Below are positions 1-8,615 of a stretch of DNA of 64,000 bases, in pieces. The number at the start of each line of letters is the position of its first letter. Positions within the stretch are counted from its first letter, which is position 1. The position numbers were made by a program, and so were the translations under genes. The DNA is from Bradyrhizobium sp. AZCC 2176 (GTDB taxonomy: Bacteria > Pseudomonadota > Alphaproteobacteria > Rhizobiales > Xanthobacteraceae): positions 1,054,001 through 1,118,000 of the forward strand of contig NZ_JAZHRX010000001.1 in the NCBI RefSeq assembly GCF_036924645.1, read 5' to 3'. The notes under the pieces were generated by a model that saw nothing but the letters and a program-made list of their open reading frames with translations, searched no databases and was not told the origin of the DNA.

Positions 1-1
1 C

Positions 2-244
2 GTCATCGTCTCCGACGGCCTTGAGCGCGGCGATCCTTCTGCCTTGCAGGACGCTGTCGCAAAATTGTCGCGGCGCGCCTGGCGCCTGAGCTGGCTGACG
101 CCGCTGGCGTCAGGTCCCGGCTTTCAGCCCCAGACCGAAGCGCTGATCGCGATCCGGCGCTTCGTGGATGATCTGGTCGACGGTGGGTCCACCGCCGCGA
201 TCGTCTCGCATGTGCTCTCGCTCGGACAAAGGAAGGCTGCGTGA
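2..244 (+). CDS. CoxE-like VWA-domain protein, C-terminal end (partial)
   Basis: The frame is open from the left edge to a TGA at 242-244, giving about 80 residues of a truncated protein. It reads IVSDGLERGDP near the edge, then WRLSWLTPLA and a closing helix ending VDDLVDGG. This pattern (SDG-x-x-R-GD, later W-L-x-PL) is that of the C-terminus of CoxE-type von Willebrand factor A proteins. CoxE proteins are known from gene clusters of CO dehydrogenase and related molybdenum hydroxylases, where with a MoxR-type ATPase they help mature the metal centre. That role here is inferred, since the cluster lies outside the window. The stop overlaps the GTG start of the next gene (GTGA), so the two are probably co-transcribed. 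Confidence 0.7.
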   Translation, partial: VIVSDGLERGDPSALQDAVAKLSRRAWRLSWLTPLASGPGFQPQTEALIAIRRFVDDLVDGGSTAAIVSHVLSLGQRKAA

Positions 245-1131
245 CCGAACTCGTCGATGCCCATCATCACATCTGGCGTCAGGCCGACCTGCCCTGGCTG
301 AGCGGCCCGATGCAGCCGCGCATCTTTGGCCCCTACGAGCCGATCCGGCGCGACTATCCGATCCAGGAATATCTTGATGATCTCGCAGGCTCCGGCGTGA
401 CGCGCTCGGTCTATGTGCAGACCAACTGGGCCAACGACCGCTTCGAGGATGAAACCGCCTGGGTGCAACAGACCGCAAAGGATCACGGCTGGCCGCACGC
501 GATCGTCTCCTATGCCGATTTTGGCGTCGATGACGTCCGCCCGCAACTGGATCGTCTGGCACGCTATCCCTTGGTGCGCGGCGTGCGCATGCAATTGCAC
601 TGGCACGAAAATCCGCTCTATCGCTTTGCGGCGCGGCCGGACCTCTGCGCCGATCCGACGATACGGCGCAACGTCGCGCGGCTCGCGGAGTATGGTTTTA
701 GCTTCGACCTGCAGGTGTTCGCGCCGCAGATGGCCGATGCTGCCGGGCTCGCCGAAGCCTGTCCTGACGTAACCTTCATCCTGCAGCATGCCGGCATGCT
801 GGAAGACCTTTCGCCGCAGGGCCGCTCCGACTGGCGTGCTGGCATGACCCGGCTCGCGGCGTGCCCGAATGTCGTCTCAAAACTTTCCGGCCTCGGCACC
901 TTCATCCACCGCAACGACCCCACGCATGTATCCGATATGCTCACCCAGACGGTGACGATCTTCGGCGCCGAGCGGTGCCTGTTCGGCTCCAACTTTCCGA
1001 TCGAGAAACTTTGGACCAGCTATCGCGAACTGGTCGATGCCTATCTTGCCGCGACCGCGTCGCTTCGGGCGGACCAGCGCGATGCGGTTCTGCGAACAAC
1101 AGCATCGCGCGTCTACCGGCTTGACCGATGA
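241..1131 (+). CDS. Amidohydrolase-family TIM-barrel hydrolase (COG3618 type)
   Basis: A 296-residue protein with a GTG start overlapping the preceding stop. Residues 6-12 read DAHHHIW, the first metal/active-site strand of the amidohydrolase barrel. QHAG at 182-185 and GSNFP near 249-253 mark the later strands. The last motif is usually GSD-x-P, so Asn replaces the common Asp; I cannot tell whether this affects activity. COG3618 contains lactonases (fuconolactonase, 2-pyrone-4,6-dicarboxylate lactonase) and decarboxylases, so hydrolysis of a lactone or amide in the cytoplasm is the family-level expectation. The substrate is unknown. It is the first complete gene of a forward operon that also encodes two other lactonase-fold proteins. 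Confidence 0.8.
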   Translation: MTELVDAHHHIWRQADLPWLSGPMQPRIFGPYEPIRRDYPIQEYLDDLAGSGVTRSVYVQTNWANDRFEDETAWVQQTAKDHGWPHAIVSYADFGVDDVRPQLDRLARYPLVRGVRMQLHWHENPLYRFAARPDLCADPTIRRNVARLAEYGFSFDLQVFAPQMADAAGLAEACPDVTFILQHAGMLEDLSPQGRSDWRAGMTRLAACPNVVSKLSGLGTFIHRNDPTHVSDMLTQTVTIFGAERCLFGSNFPIEKLWTSYRELVDAYLAATASLRADQRDAVLRTTASRVYRLDR

Positions 1132-1176
1132 CGGCGCACGCGGAACCGCCAATCAAGAGAATGTGGGAGGGAACAT

Positions 1177-2025
1177 ATGCCGCTTGAAATCAAGATTTTG
1201 GATTATGGCGATATCGAACTGGAATCGAGTTTTCTCGTGCTCGGCCGTGATTGCGGCAGGACCCGCCGTGTCCTGACGCTGGGCTTCCTGATCGTCGGCG
1301 GCCCCTACCCGGTCGTGGTCGACACCGGCTACCGCTCCAACCAGATCATGGAAACGCTGGGCATGCGCGGACTTCAGTTCCACGAAAACATGATCGAGAA
1401 CCAGCTCGCCCGCCACGGCGTCCGCATGGGCGACGTCCGCTACGTCTGCCACACCCACCTGCATATCGACCACGCCGGCAAGGACGATTTGTTTCCCATG
1501 AACACCACGGTCGTGCTCAACCGCAAGGAATTGGAATATTCCGTCTCCGGATTGATGCATCCGCAATATCCTGCGCCCGACATCAAGCATCTGATCGATC
1601 GCCTGCACACCAAGAGCGCGCTGCGCTTCCTCGATCTCGAGATGACCGGCCCGATCGAACTGATGCCGGGCGTCTATTGCGACGCCGCCAACGCCCACAC
1701 CGAAGGCTCCATGAACATCCACGTTCATACCGCCGACGGCATCGCCACCATCTGCGGCGACGTGATCTACGACTTCAACGACCAGATCGTCACGCCCTTC
1801 AACGAGATCCACGACGCCGAGCCGCGCACCACAGGCAATCACGGCACCAGCAAGCGCGCCGAAAAGGCGGCGATCAAGAAACTCCTGAGCAACTCGCGCT
1901 ATTTGCTCCCGGTCCACGACCGGCCGGCCAAGGTCGAAGGCGGCACGGTGGTCGGCCGGCTGCACGATCAGGTGCCCGGCCCGGTGGTGCAGAGCTTGCC
2001 CCAGCGCAACTGGTTCCCGGCCTGA
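1177..2025 (+). CDS. Metallo-beta-lactamase-fold lactonase (AHL-lactonase-like family)
   Basis: A 282-residue protein with a GGGAGG ribosome-binding site just upstream (about 1166-1171). The zinc motif H94-x-H96-x-D98-H99 lies within CHTHLHIDHAG. Further likely ligands are H174 (in NAHTEGS), D195 (in CGDVIYD) and H247 (in LLPVHD). This is the full dinuclear-metal set of the metallo-beta-lactamase superfamily. Length and layout match the N-acyl-homoserine-lactonase-like subgroup, whose members open lactone rings. There is no signal peptide, so it is cytoplasmic. Its operon context suggests a catabolic lactone rather than a quorum signal, but the sequence does not exclude quorum-signal breakdown. 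It is followed after 19 bases by the SMP-30 fusion gene. Confidence 0.8.
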   Translation: MPLEIKILDYGDIELESSFLVLGRDCGRTRRVLTLGFLIVGGPYPVVVDTGYRSNQIMETLGMRGLQFHENMIENQLARHGVRMGDVRYVCHTHLHIDHAGKDDLFPMNTTVVLNRKELEYSVSGLMHPQYPAPDIKHLIDRLHTKSALRFLDLEMTGPIELMPGVYCDAANAHTEGSMNIHVHTADGIATICGDVIYDFNDQIVTPFNEIHDAEPRTTGNHGTSKRAEKAAIKKLLSNSRYLLPVHDRPAKVEGGTVVGRLHDQVPGPVVQSLPQRNWFPA

Positions 2026-2044
2026 GCGCTGAGAGGACGGACCG

Positions 2045-3622
2045 ATGACGCACGTCACGCTGCGCGCGGAATTCGAAACCCTGATCGATCCCTATGCGCC
2101 GGTCGGCCAGGTCGGCACGGGCTTCGATTTCACAGAAGGGCCGATCTGGCATCCGGTCCATCACTATCTGCTGTTCTCGGATATGCCCGGCGATGTGCGG
2201 CGGCGATGGGACGCCAAGCGCGGCGTCGTCGAGGTCAAGCGTCCGTCGAACAAATGCAACGGCATGACCTATGACGCCGAGCTCAACCTGCTCGTCTGCG
2301 AGCATGCTACCTCGTCCTTGATCCGCGAACGGCCCGACGGAAGGCGCGAGGTGGTCGCGTCGCATTTCGAAAACCAGGAGCTCAACAGCCCGAACGACGT
2401 CTGCGTCCATTCGAGCGGGGCGATCTATTTCAGCGATCCCTGGTACGGCCGCATGCCGGTCTACGGCGTCGAGCGGCCACGGCAGCTCGGCTTCCAGGGC
2501 GTCTACCGCGTCCCACCAGGCGGCGGTCCGCCGAAACTCGTGGTCGACCGCCATCTGTTCGACCAGCCCAACGGCCTCTGCTTTTCGCCCGACGAGCGCC
2601 TGCTGTATGTCAACGACACCACGCAGGCGTTGATCCGCGTCTTCGACGTCGAAACCGATGGCTCGCTCGCCAATGCGCGCGTTTTCGCCAGCGGCATACG
2701 TTCCGAGCTCGAGCCCGGCCTGCCCGACGGCATGAAGTGCGACCAGCGCGGCAATGTCTGGGTCACCGCGCCCGGCGGCGTCTGGGTTTACTCCCCGGCG
2801 GGCGAGTTGCTCGGCAAGGTCCGTGTGCCCGAACTCGTCGCCAATCTCGCCTGGGGCGGGCCGGATTTTCGCACGCTGTATTTGGCCGCGACACATTCGG
2901 TCTATGCCATCCCGGTCAAGGCGGGGCCGCGCCACGAACCCTATATGAGCGGCCGCGCTTCGACCGGCGCCGATGCAGCCTCCTCCCCGGCTGCCGCACC
3001 TCAATTAGCCGGCGGCGACATGCAGCTCGATCCGCGGCGCTGTGCAATGATCATTCAGGATCTGCAGAACGACGTGATCATGGAGGGCGGCGCGTTCGCC
3101 GATTCCGGCTCGCCTGCGCACGCGCGCCAGCAGCGGGTGGTCGACAATGTCCGCCGCCTCGCCGAAGCCGCACGGGCGCGCGGCGTCGTCATCATCCATG
3201 TCTGGTTCATCGTCGAGCCGGGCGCGCCCGGCGTCACGCTCAACGCGCCGCTGTTCGAAGGACTGGTCGACAGCGGTGCGATGGTGCGCGGAAGCTGGGG
3301 CGCTGCGCCGGTTCCCGGGCTGGAGCCGCGCGCCGGCGATTTCGTCGTCGAGAAGATGCGCATGAGCGCCTGGGAAGGCACCAGGCTGGAGACGATCCTC
3401 AAGGCAACTGGCCGTGACATGATCATCAATACCGGCGCGTGGACCAACATGTCGATCGAGCACACCGCCCGCACCGGCGCCGACAAGGGCTACTTCATGA
3501 TCGTCCCTGAAGATTGCTGCTCGACCATGAACGCCGACTGGCACAATGCCTCCATCAACTTTGCGATGCAGAACGTCGCCGTCGTCACCAACGCCGATGC
3601 GGTCATCAGGGGGCTGGGATGA
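2045..3622 (+). CDS. SMP-30/gluconolactonase - isochorismatase-like fusion protein
   Basis: A 525-residue two-domain protein in one uninterrupted frame. Residues 1-300 form an SMP-30/gluconolactonase beta-propeller with all four expected metal ligands: E31 (FTEGPIW), N117 (SPND), N176 (QPNG) and D228 (PDGMK). Such domains open sugar or other lactones with a divalent metal. A Gly/Ala/Pro linker (about 305-328) leads to an isochorismatase-like hydrolase, residues 330-525, with D339 (IIQDLQND) and K437 (VVEKMR) of the usual Asp-Lys-Cys triad. The nucleophile position reads TNMSIEH, so S470 stands where cysteine hydrolases carry Cys. True isochorismatases also lack this Cys, so the domain may be active by that route or non-catalytic. 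An internal ATG at 3020 could start a free second domain, but no convincing ribosome-binding site precedes it. Confidence 0.8.
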   Translation: MTHVTLRAEFETLIDPYAPVGQVGTGFDFTEGPIWHPVHHYLLFSDMPGDVRRRWDAKRGVVEVKRPSNKCNGMTYDAELNLLVCEHATSSLIRERPDGRREVVASHFENQELNSPNDVCVHSSGAIYFSDPWYGRMPVYGVERPRQLGFQGVYRVPPGGGPPKLVVDRHLFDQPNGLCFSPDERLLYVNDTTQALIRVFDVETDGSLANARVFASGIRSELEPGLPDGMKCDQRGNVWVTAPGGVWVYSPAGELLGKVRVPELVANLAWGGPDFRTLYLAATHSVYAIPVKAGPRHEPYMSGRASTGADAASSPAAAPQLAGGDMQLDPRRCAMIIQDLQNDVIMEGGAFADSGSPAHARQQRVVDNVRRLAEAARARGVVIIHVWFIVEPGAPGVTLNAPLFEGLVDSGAMVRGSWGAAPVPGLEPRAGDFVVEKMRMSAWEGTRLETILKATGRDMIINTGAWTNMSIEHTARTGADKGYFMIVPEDCCSTMNADWHNASINFAMQNVAVVTNADAVIRGLG

Positions 3623-3635
3623 ACAGAGCGCGGCC

Positions 3636-4262
3636 ATGCCCAAACTCTTTCACCTGAGCTGCTCGCCGCGCGCAGACTCGGAATCCTCCGCCGGCGCGCG
3701 GGTCTTTATTGACCGCTTCCGTCAGGCACGACCGGACTGGGACATCGACGTGATGAATCTGTGGCGGGATCACCTGCCGGAATTCGAGGGTTATGTCCTG
3801 GAGGCCAAATATGCCCGCATCAACGGGCGGGCATTCACGGATTCGCAGCGCGATGCGTTTGCGGTCGCCGAGCGCATCGCGCTCCGCTTCGCGCTCGCCG
3901 ACCGCGTGCTGATTTCGACGCCGATGTGGAATTTTGGTATTCCCTACAAGCTGAAACAATGGATCGACGTCATCACCCAACCCGGGCTGGCGTTCCGCTA
4001 TGATCCGGCGCAAGGCTATCTGCCGCTGTTCAAGGATCGGCCGACGGTCGTGATCCTGGCCAGCGGCAGTGATTTCATCACCGGTATGAATCGCGGCCGC
4101 ATCGACATGGCGACCCCCTATCTGCGCGAGGCGCTGCGTTTCATCGGCGTGAGCGACGTCCGTTTCGTGCCGATCGGACCGACCACCGGGCCGGATGAGC
4201 CGATCCGCACCGCACGCGAAGGCGCGCATCGGCGACTGGCCGAGATGGCCGCGCGGTTCTGA
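3636..4262 (+). CDS. FMN-dependent NAD(P)H reductase, azoreductase-like flavodoxin fold
   Basis: A 208-residue flavodoxin-like protein. I chose the ATG at 3636 because the protein then begins MPKLFHLSCSPR, the first strand and phosphate-binding loop of the fold (SPRADSES). The segment MWNFGIPYKLKQWIDVI followed by FRY is characteristic of AzoR/NQO-type reductases, where it lines the flavin. These enzymes pass two electrons from NAD(P)H through FMN to quinones or azo compounds. It starts 13 bases after the fusion gene stop, so it belongs to the same operon. Together with the quinone oxidoreductase downstream it suggests a quinone or enone intermediate in the pathway, which is inference. Confidence 0.8.
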   Translation: MPKLFHLSCSPRADSESSAGARVFIDRFRQARPDWDIDVMNLWRDHLPEFEGYVLEAKYARINGRAFTDSQRDAFAVAERIALRFALADRVLISTPMWNFGIPYKLKQWIDVITQPGLAFRYDPAQGYLPLFKDRPTVVILASGSDFITGMNRGRIDMATPYLREALRFIGVSDVRFVPIGPTTGPDEPIRTAREGAHRRLAEMAARF

Positions 4263-4335
4263 TCCACAGGCGTGGCGGAACCGGAACATTTGCGGCAATA
4301 TCGCGCTTACACGGCTGCGCCGAAGGAGAACCCCG

Positions 4336-5349
4336 TTGAAGTGCTACGAGCTACAGGGCCCGAACGGAATCGATGGACTTGCCCTCGTCCACAAGCCTGT
4401 GCCGGAACCCGGTGAGGGCGAGGTGCTGGTTCGGCTCAGGGCGGCAACGCTAAACTATCGCGACCTTCTCACCGTAAAGGGCGGGTACGGTTCGCGTCAG
4501 AAATTTCCGCTCGTGCCGGTTTCGGATGGGGCTGGTGTCATCGAGCGGGTCGGCCCGGGCGTGCGGGAATTTGCGCCTGATGACCGCGTCATCGGCAGTT
4601 TCTTTGAAAGCTGGGTCGCCGGCGAACCGAGCGAAGCGAAGATGCGTTCGGCCCTCGGCGGCGCGGTGGACGGCGTCCTTAGCGAGTATCGGATCTTTCC
4701 GAAGCACGCGCTGGTCAGAACGCCGGCGCACCTCAGCGAGATCGAAGCCGCCGCACTGCCCTGCGCGGGGCTCACGGCCTGGAGCGCAGTCGTCAAGCTT
4801 GGTGGCATAAAGCCCGGCCAGACCGTTCTGACGCAAGGCACCGGCGGGGTCTCTCTCTTTGCAATTCAGTTTGCGAAGATGTGCGGCGCGCGCGTCATCG
4901 CAACCTCATCCAGCGACGCCAAGATCGAACGCCTCAAGACGCTCGGCGCAGACTTCACCTTGAACTACAAGGCGACGCCCGACTGGGGAAAGAAAGCCCG
5001 CGAGTGGAGCGGCCACGGCGTCGACCTCGTCGTCGAGGTAGGCGGGGTCGGTACGCTGAACGAATCGATCAGGGCGACCAGGATCGGCGGCACGATCGCC
5101 TTCATCGGCGTGCTCGCCGGCCCGCCCCCGTCAGACCTGCGGCTGCCATTGATGGTCATGCAACAGCAGCGGCTGCAGGGCGTCACCGTCGGATCGGTCG
5201 AGGACCTCAAAGCGATGGTGGACGCCATCGCGTTTCACCGGATGAAGCCGGTGGTCGACAAGGCCTTCTCGTTCGATCAGGTGAAACAGGCGTTCGCCCA
5301 TATGGAAAGCGGCGCACATTTCGGCAAAGTGGCGATCGAGATCGGGTGA
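4336..5349 (+). CDS. NADPH:quinone oxidoreductase-like MDR dehydrogenase
   Basis: A 337-residue medium-chain dehydrogenase/reductase. The start is a TTG at 4336 preceded by AAGGAGAA at 4322-4329; an upstream in-frame extension would not match the family N-terminus. The GroES-like half begins KCYELQGPNG. The Rossmann half carries the NADPH loop GTGGVSLFAIQFA. The zinc-binding residues of true alcohol dehydrogenases are not evident, which fits the quinone-oxidoreductase branch and zinc-free enoyl reductases. Expected chemistry is NADPH-dependent reduction of a quinone or an alpha,beta-unsaturated carbonyl compound. It is the last gene of the operon that starts before position 1, with a 73-base gap from the FMN reductase. 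Confidence 0.8.
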   Translation: MKCYELQGPNGIDGLALVHKPVPEPGEGEVLVRLRAATLNYRDLLTVKGGYGSRQKFPLVPVSDGAGVIERVGPGVREFAPDDRVIGSFFESWVAGEPSEAKMRSALGGAVDGVLSEYRIFPKHALVRTPAHLSEIEAAALPCAGLTAWSAVVKLGGIKPGQTVLTQGTGGVSLFAIQFAKMCGARVIATSSSDAKIERLKTLGADFTLNYKATPDWGKKAREWSGHGVDLVVEVGGVGTLNESIRATRIGGTIAFIGVLAGPPPSDLRLPLMVMQQQRLQGVTVGSVEDLKAMVDAIAFHRMKPVVDKAFSFDQVKQAFAHMESGAHFGKVAIEIG

Positions 5350-5652
5350 ACCACTGCACACCAAAAATGGCGGCATCTGGTCACATGCAACTCTTGCTGG
5401 TTCCAGCAATTGCTTCCGCCGCCATTAAGCTTTAAATTCCCGCTATTCGCCTCGTCGAAAAACGGGCGCCGCCTGGCGCTCGCGAGAGCTGAACGGGATT
5501 TACAACCGAGCTGGGGTCGCTGCCTCATGGAAGCTGAGGGCCCGCCCCCTACGATGGCGAGATATGTAGACCGGCTGTGAGCGAGACCACCAGCGCGAGA
5601 AATGATGCCGCCCGCGCGGAAGTTGCAGCGAGCAGCCGCATGGAAATGAACG
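5350..5652. other. Intergenic region before the ABC exporter operon
   Basis: About 300 bases between the quinone oxidoreductase and the exporter operon. I see no convincing coding frame, no strong terminator hairpin and no repeat. The relatively AT-rich part at 5425-5450 could hold the promoter for the downstream genes, but no clear -35/-10 pair stands out. Confidence 0.4.
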
Positions 5653-6726
5653 ATGACCGAAGACAAGAGCAAGTTGCTGAGATCGCTGACCATCGATCGC
5701 AGCGCTGGCAAGGCGGAGCGACCTGGTCGCCGCTGGTTGCCGATCTCGGCGGCAATTGTCGCCTGCGTCGTCGCGTTCGCCGCCTTTGCCGCTTTCGAGC
5801 TCCACAGGCAGGATTCGCCCAAGGAGACGACCGCATCACAGACCGCACAGCAGCCCGCCGCGCAGCCGCAGGCAACGCAGCAACCTCAGCAGCCTGCGAC
5901 AAACAACAAGGCGGCCGGCAATCTGGCGGCCTCCGGCTATGTGGTGGCGCGCCGCAAGGCAACCGTTGCGGCCGAGATCACCGGCAAGGTGGTCGAGGTC
6001 TTCATCGACGAAGGCATGACGGTGACCAATGGTCAGGTCGTGGCGCGGCTCGACAGCGTGCTCGCCGAAAAGGATTATGAGCTGGCGCGCTCGCGGGTCG
6101 AAACGGCCGATGCCGCGATCGCCGCGATTACCGCCGATCTGGACGACGCGACCCGGATCATGTCGCGTGTACAAACCCTGTCGCAAAAGAATTTCGCGAC
6201 CGAGGCCGATTTGACCAAGGCGCAGGCCCGGGTCGGTGTGCTCAGCGCGCAATTGCGCCAGGCGCAGTCGCAATTCGAGACCGCCAAGATCGACGCCAAG
6301 CGCAGCGCCTCGATGCTCGACAAGCATCAGATACGGGCGCCGTTTGCCGGCGTCGTCATCGACCGCAGCGCACAGCCCGGCGAGATGATTTCACCGATGT
6401 CGGTCGGCGGCTACACGCGCACCGGCATTTGCACCATCGTCGACATGGATTCGATCGAAATCGAAGTCGACGTCAACGAAGCCTTCATCGGCCGGGTCGC
6501 CCCTGGAGGTGCCGTGAACGCGATGCTGGATGCCTATCCGGACTGGACCATTCCCGCCTCCGTCATCGCCATCGTGCCGACCGCGAACCGCGAGAAGGCC
6601 ACGGTGAAGGTGCGCATCCGCTTCGACAAGAAGGACCCGCGCATCCTGCCCGACATGGCGGTGAAGGTGAACTTCCTGGCTGACGCCAAGACAAAGGGCG
6701 CCACTGAAGCCACCGCCGCAAACTAG
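5653..6726 (+). CDS. Periplasmic adaptor (HlyD/MacA-type membrane fusion protein)
   Basis: A 357-residue adaptor. A single membrane segment at about residues 29-50 follows a short basic cytoplasmic start, then a Gln/Pro/Ala-rich linker (about 57-90). The lipoyl/barrel-sandwich half begins ASGYVVARRKATVAA, a coiled-coil hairpin spans about 140-235, the second half-motif is IRAPFAGVV, and a beta-barrel follows. In tripartite efflux systems such adaptors join inner-membrane ABC permeases to an outer-membrane channel. The ATPase gene begins 31 bases later and two FtsX-like permease genes follow. No outer-membrane TolC-type gene is in the window. The substrate is unknown. Confidence 0.88.
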   Translation: MTEDKSKLLRSLTIDRSAGKAERPGRRWLPISAAIVACVVAFAAFAAFELHRQDSPKETTASQTAQQPAAQPQATQQPQQPATNNKAAGNLAASGYVVARRKATVAAEITGKVVEVFIDEGMTVTNGQVVARLDSVLAEKDYELARSRVETADAAIAAITADLDDATRIMSRVQTLSQKNFATEADLTKAQARVGVLSAQLRQAQSQFETAKIDAKRSASMLDKHQIRAPFAGVVIDRSAQPGEMISPMSVGGYTRTGICTIVDMDSIEIEVDVNEAFIGRVAPGGAVNAMLDAYPDWTIPASVIAIVPTANREKATVKVRIRFDKKDPRILPDMAVKVNFLADAKTKGATEATAAN

Positions 6727-6757
6727 CATCCAGCCGGAATCCCTGGAGGAGACAAGC

Positions 6758-7456
6758 GTGACAGCCGAGCATCCGATGGTTCGCCTTACCGGCGTAGCTA
6801 AGCGTTTCACCAAGGGCAAGGAGACGATCTCGATCTTCGATCATCTCGATCTGGCCATTCCCCGCGGCGATTTCATTGCCGTCATGGGGCCGTCCGGTTC
6901 GGGCAAGACCACGCTGCTCAACCTGCTGGGCGGCATCGACCGCGCCGACGCCGGCGAGATTGCGGTTGCAGACCAGCGCATCGACGGCCTCTCCGAGAGC
7001 GAATTGGCCGCCTGGCGAGCCGCCAATATCGGCTTCATCTTCCAGTTCTACAATCTGATGCCGATGCTGACCGCGGCGCAGAACGTCGAATTGCCGCTGT
7101 TGCTCACCAAATTGCGGAGCAAGGAGCGCGCCGAGCGTGTTCACACCGCGCTTTCCGTGGTTGGGCTTACCGATCGCGTCAAGCACCGTCCGCGCGAGAT
7201 GTCGGGCGGCCAGCAGCAGCGCGTTGCGATTGCGCGCGCCATCGTCTCCGATCCGAACCTGCTGCTGTGCGACGAGCCGACCGGCGATCTCGACCGGCAA
7301 TCGGCCGACGAGATTCTTTCGATCCTGCAACTGCTCAATAGCGATCTCGGCAAGACCATCGTGATGGTCACGCATGATCCTGCCGCAGCAGACTACGCCA
7401 AGCGTATCCTGCATCTCGACAAGGGTCGCTTCGTCGAACGGGAGCTTGCCGCGTGA
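6758..7456 (+). CDS. ABC transporter ATP-binding protein (MacB/LolD type)
   Basis: A 232-residue ATPase with GTG start and GGAGGAGA just upstream (6745-6752). Walker A is GPSGSGKTT at residues 44-52, the signature motif SGGQQQR at 149-155, and Walker B ends at E173 in [12 protein letters not shown]. The motif PTGDLD and the small size fit the LolD/MacB/DevA group, which pairs with FtsX-type permeases and drives substrate extrusion or extraction rather than import. It follows the adaptor gene, and its TGA overlaps the GTG start of the first permease, so the products should be made in a coupled way. Confidence 0.9.
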   Translation: MTAEHPMVRLTGVAKRFTKGKETISIFDHLDLAIPRGDFIAVMGPSGSGKTTLLNLLGGIDRADAGEIAVADQRIDGLSESELAAWRAANIGFIFQFYNLMPMLTAAQNVELPLLLTKLRSKERAERVHTALSVVGLTDRVKHRPREMSGGQQQRVAIARAIVSDPNLLLCDEPTGDLDRQSADEILSILQLLNSDLGKTIVMVTHDPAAADYAKRILHLDKGRFVERELAA

Positions 7457-8613
7457 ACGACTTCGACCTGGTCCGGAAGAACCTGTTCCGCCGCAAATTG
7501 CGCGCCAGCCTGATGATCGCGTCGATCCTGATCGCCTTCATGATCTTCGGCGTGCTCGCCGGATTCTACCGCGCCTTCACCGCCGGCGAAGATGCCGCCG
7601 CCGCGGACCGGATGATCACCGTCAACAAGATCAACTTCACCCAGCCGATGCCGATCGCCTACTTCAATCGCGTACGCGCGGTGGAAGGGGTACGGCAGGT
7701 GACCTTCGCCAACTGGTTCGGTGGCTATTACCAGGACCCGAAGAATTTTCTGATGGCGCTCGCGATCGAGCCGAACACCTATTTCGACGTTTACCGCAGC
7801 GAATTCGAGGTTCCGCCCGAGCAGCTTCAGGCCTTCATGCGTGACCGCGGCAGCGCGGTGGTCGGCGAAAAACTGGCGCAGAAGTGGGGCTGGAAGATCG
7901 GCGATCGCATCCCGGTAGCGAGCAACATCTTCAGCCAGAAGAGCGGCGGCCACACCTGGGACCTCACCATTACCGGCATCGTCAAGGGCAAGGCCGAGCA
8001 TGTCGACACCAACTTCCTGCTGTTCCAGTACGCCTATTTCGACGAGACCCGCAGTTTCGGAAAGGACACCATCGGCTGGATGATCCTTCAGACCACGTCG
8101 CCCGAAAACAACGACCGCGTGGCCAAGGCGATCGACGCGATGTTCGCCAATTCCACCGCCGAGACCTCCACCGACACCGAGAAGGCGTTCGGCAAGGCGT
8201 TCGCGGCCCAGTTCGGCAACATCGCGCTGATCGTGTTGCTGGTGGTTGGCGCGGCCTTCGTCACCATCCTGATGATCGTCGGCAATACCATGGCGCTGTC
8301 GATCCGGGAGCGTACCCGTGAGATCGGCGTGCTGAAGACACTCGGCTTTTCAGGTCCGCGGATCCTCAGAATGGTGCTCGGCGAATCCGTGCTGCTGGCG
8401 CTGCTCGGCGGCATTCCCGGACTGGCGATTGCGGCGCTGATCGCAGCGGCGCTTCGCACCAGCCTCTCCAACATCGCGCCCGCTTTTGCGGTATCGCCGA
8501 CCATCGTCCTGCAAGGATTGGCGCTGATGATCGCGCTGGGGCTGATCACGGGGATCATTCCGGCGCTCAACGCCATGCGGCTCAAAATTGCAACCGCGCT
8601 CGGACGGGGATAG
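7453..8613 (+). CDS. ABC transporter permease, FtsX/MacB family (first)
   Basis: A 386-residue permease with GTG start overlapping the ATPase stop. An N-terminal membrane helix (about residues 15-38) is followed by a large periplasmic domain of roughly 220 residues and three C-terminal helices, including ALIVLLVVGAAFVTILMIVG. The sequence SIRERTREIGVLKTLGF after the second helix is the conserved cytoplasmic loop of FtsX-type permeases. With the second permease it should form a heterodimer working with the neighbouring ATPase. Two separate permease genes recall LolC/LolE and DevC arrangements. The adaptor gene argues for an exporter of the MacAB/DevBCA kind. Confidence 0.88.
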   Translation: MNDFDLVRKNLFRRKLRASLMIASILIAFMIFGVLAGFYRAFTAGEDAAAADRMITVNKINFTQPMPIAYFNRVRAVEGVRQVTFANWFGGYYQDPKNFLMALAIEPNTYFDVYRSEFEVPPEQLQAFMRDRGSAVVGEKLAQKWGWKIGDRIPVASNIFSQKSGGHTWDLTITGIVKGKAEHVDTNFLLFQYAYFDETRSFGKDTIGWMILQTTSPENNDRVAKAIDAMFANSTAETSTDTEKAFGKAFAAQFGNIALIVLLVVGAAFVTILMIVGNTMALSIRERTREIGVLKTLGFSGPRILRMVLGESVLLALLGGIPGLAIAALIAAALRTSLSNIAPAFAVSPTIVLQGLALMIALGLITGIIPALNAMRLKIATALGRG

Positions 8614-8615
8614 GC

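Noticed and set aside
1177..2025. Dedicated quorum-quenching role for the MBL-fold lactonase
   Set aside because: No quorum-sensing genes are near and the operon looks catabolic; the fold alone does not fix the substrate.
1153..2058. Long reverse-strand open frame opposite the MBL-fold gene
   Set aside because: Antisense shadow of a well-supported gene; its translation is low-complexity and matches no family pattern.
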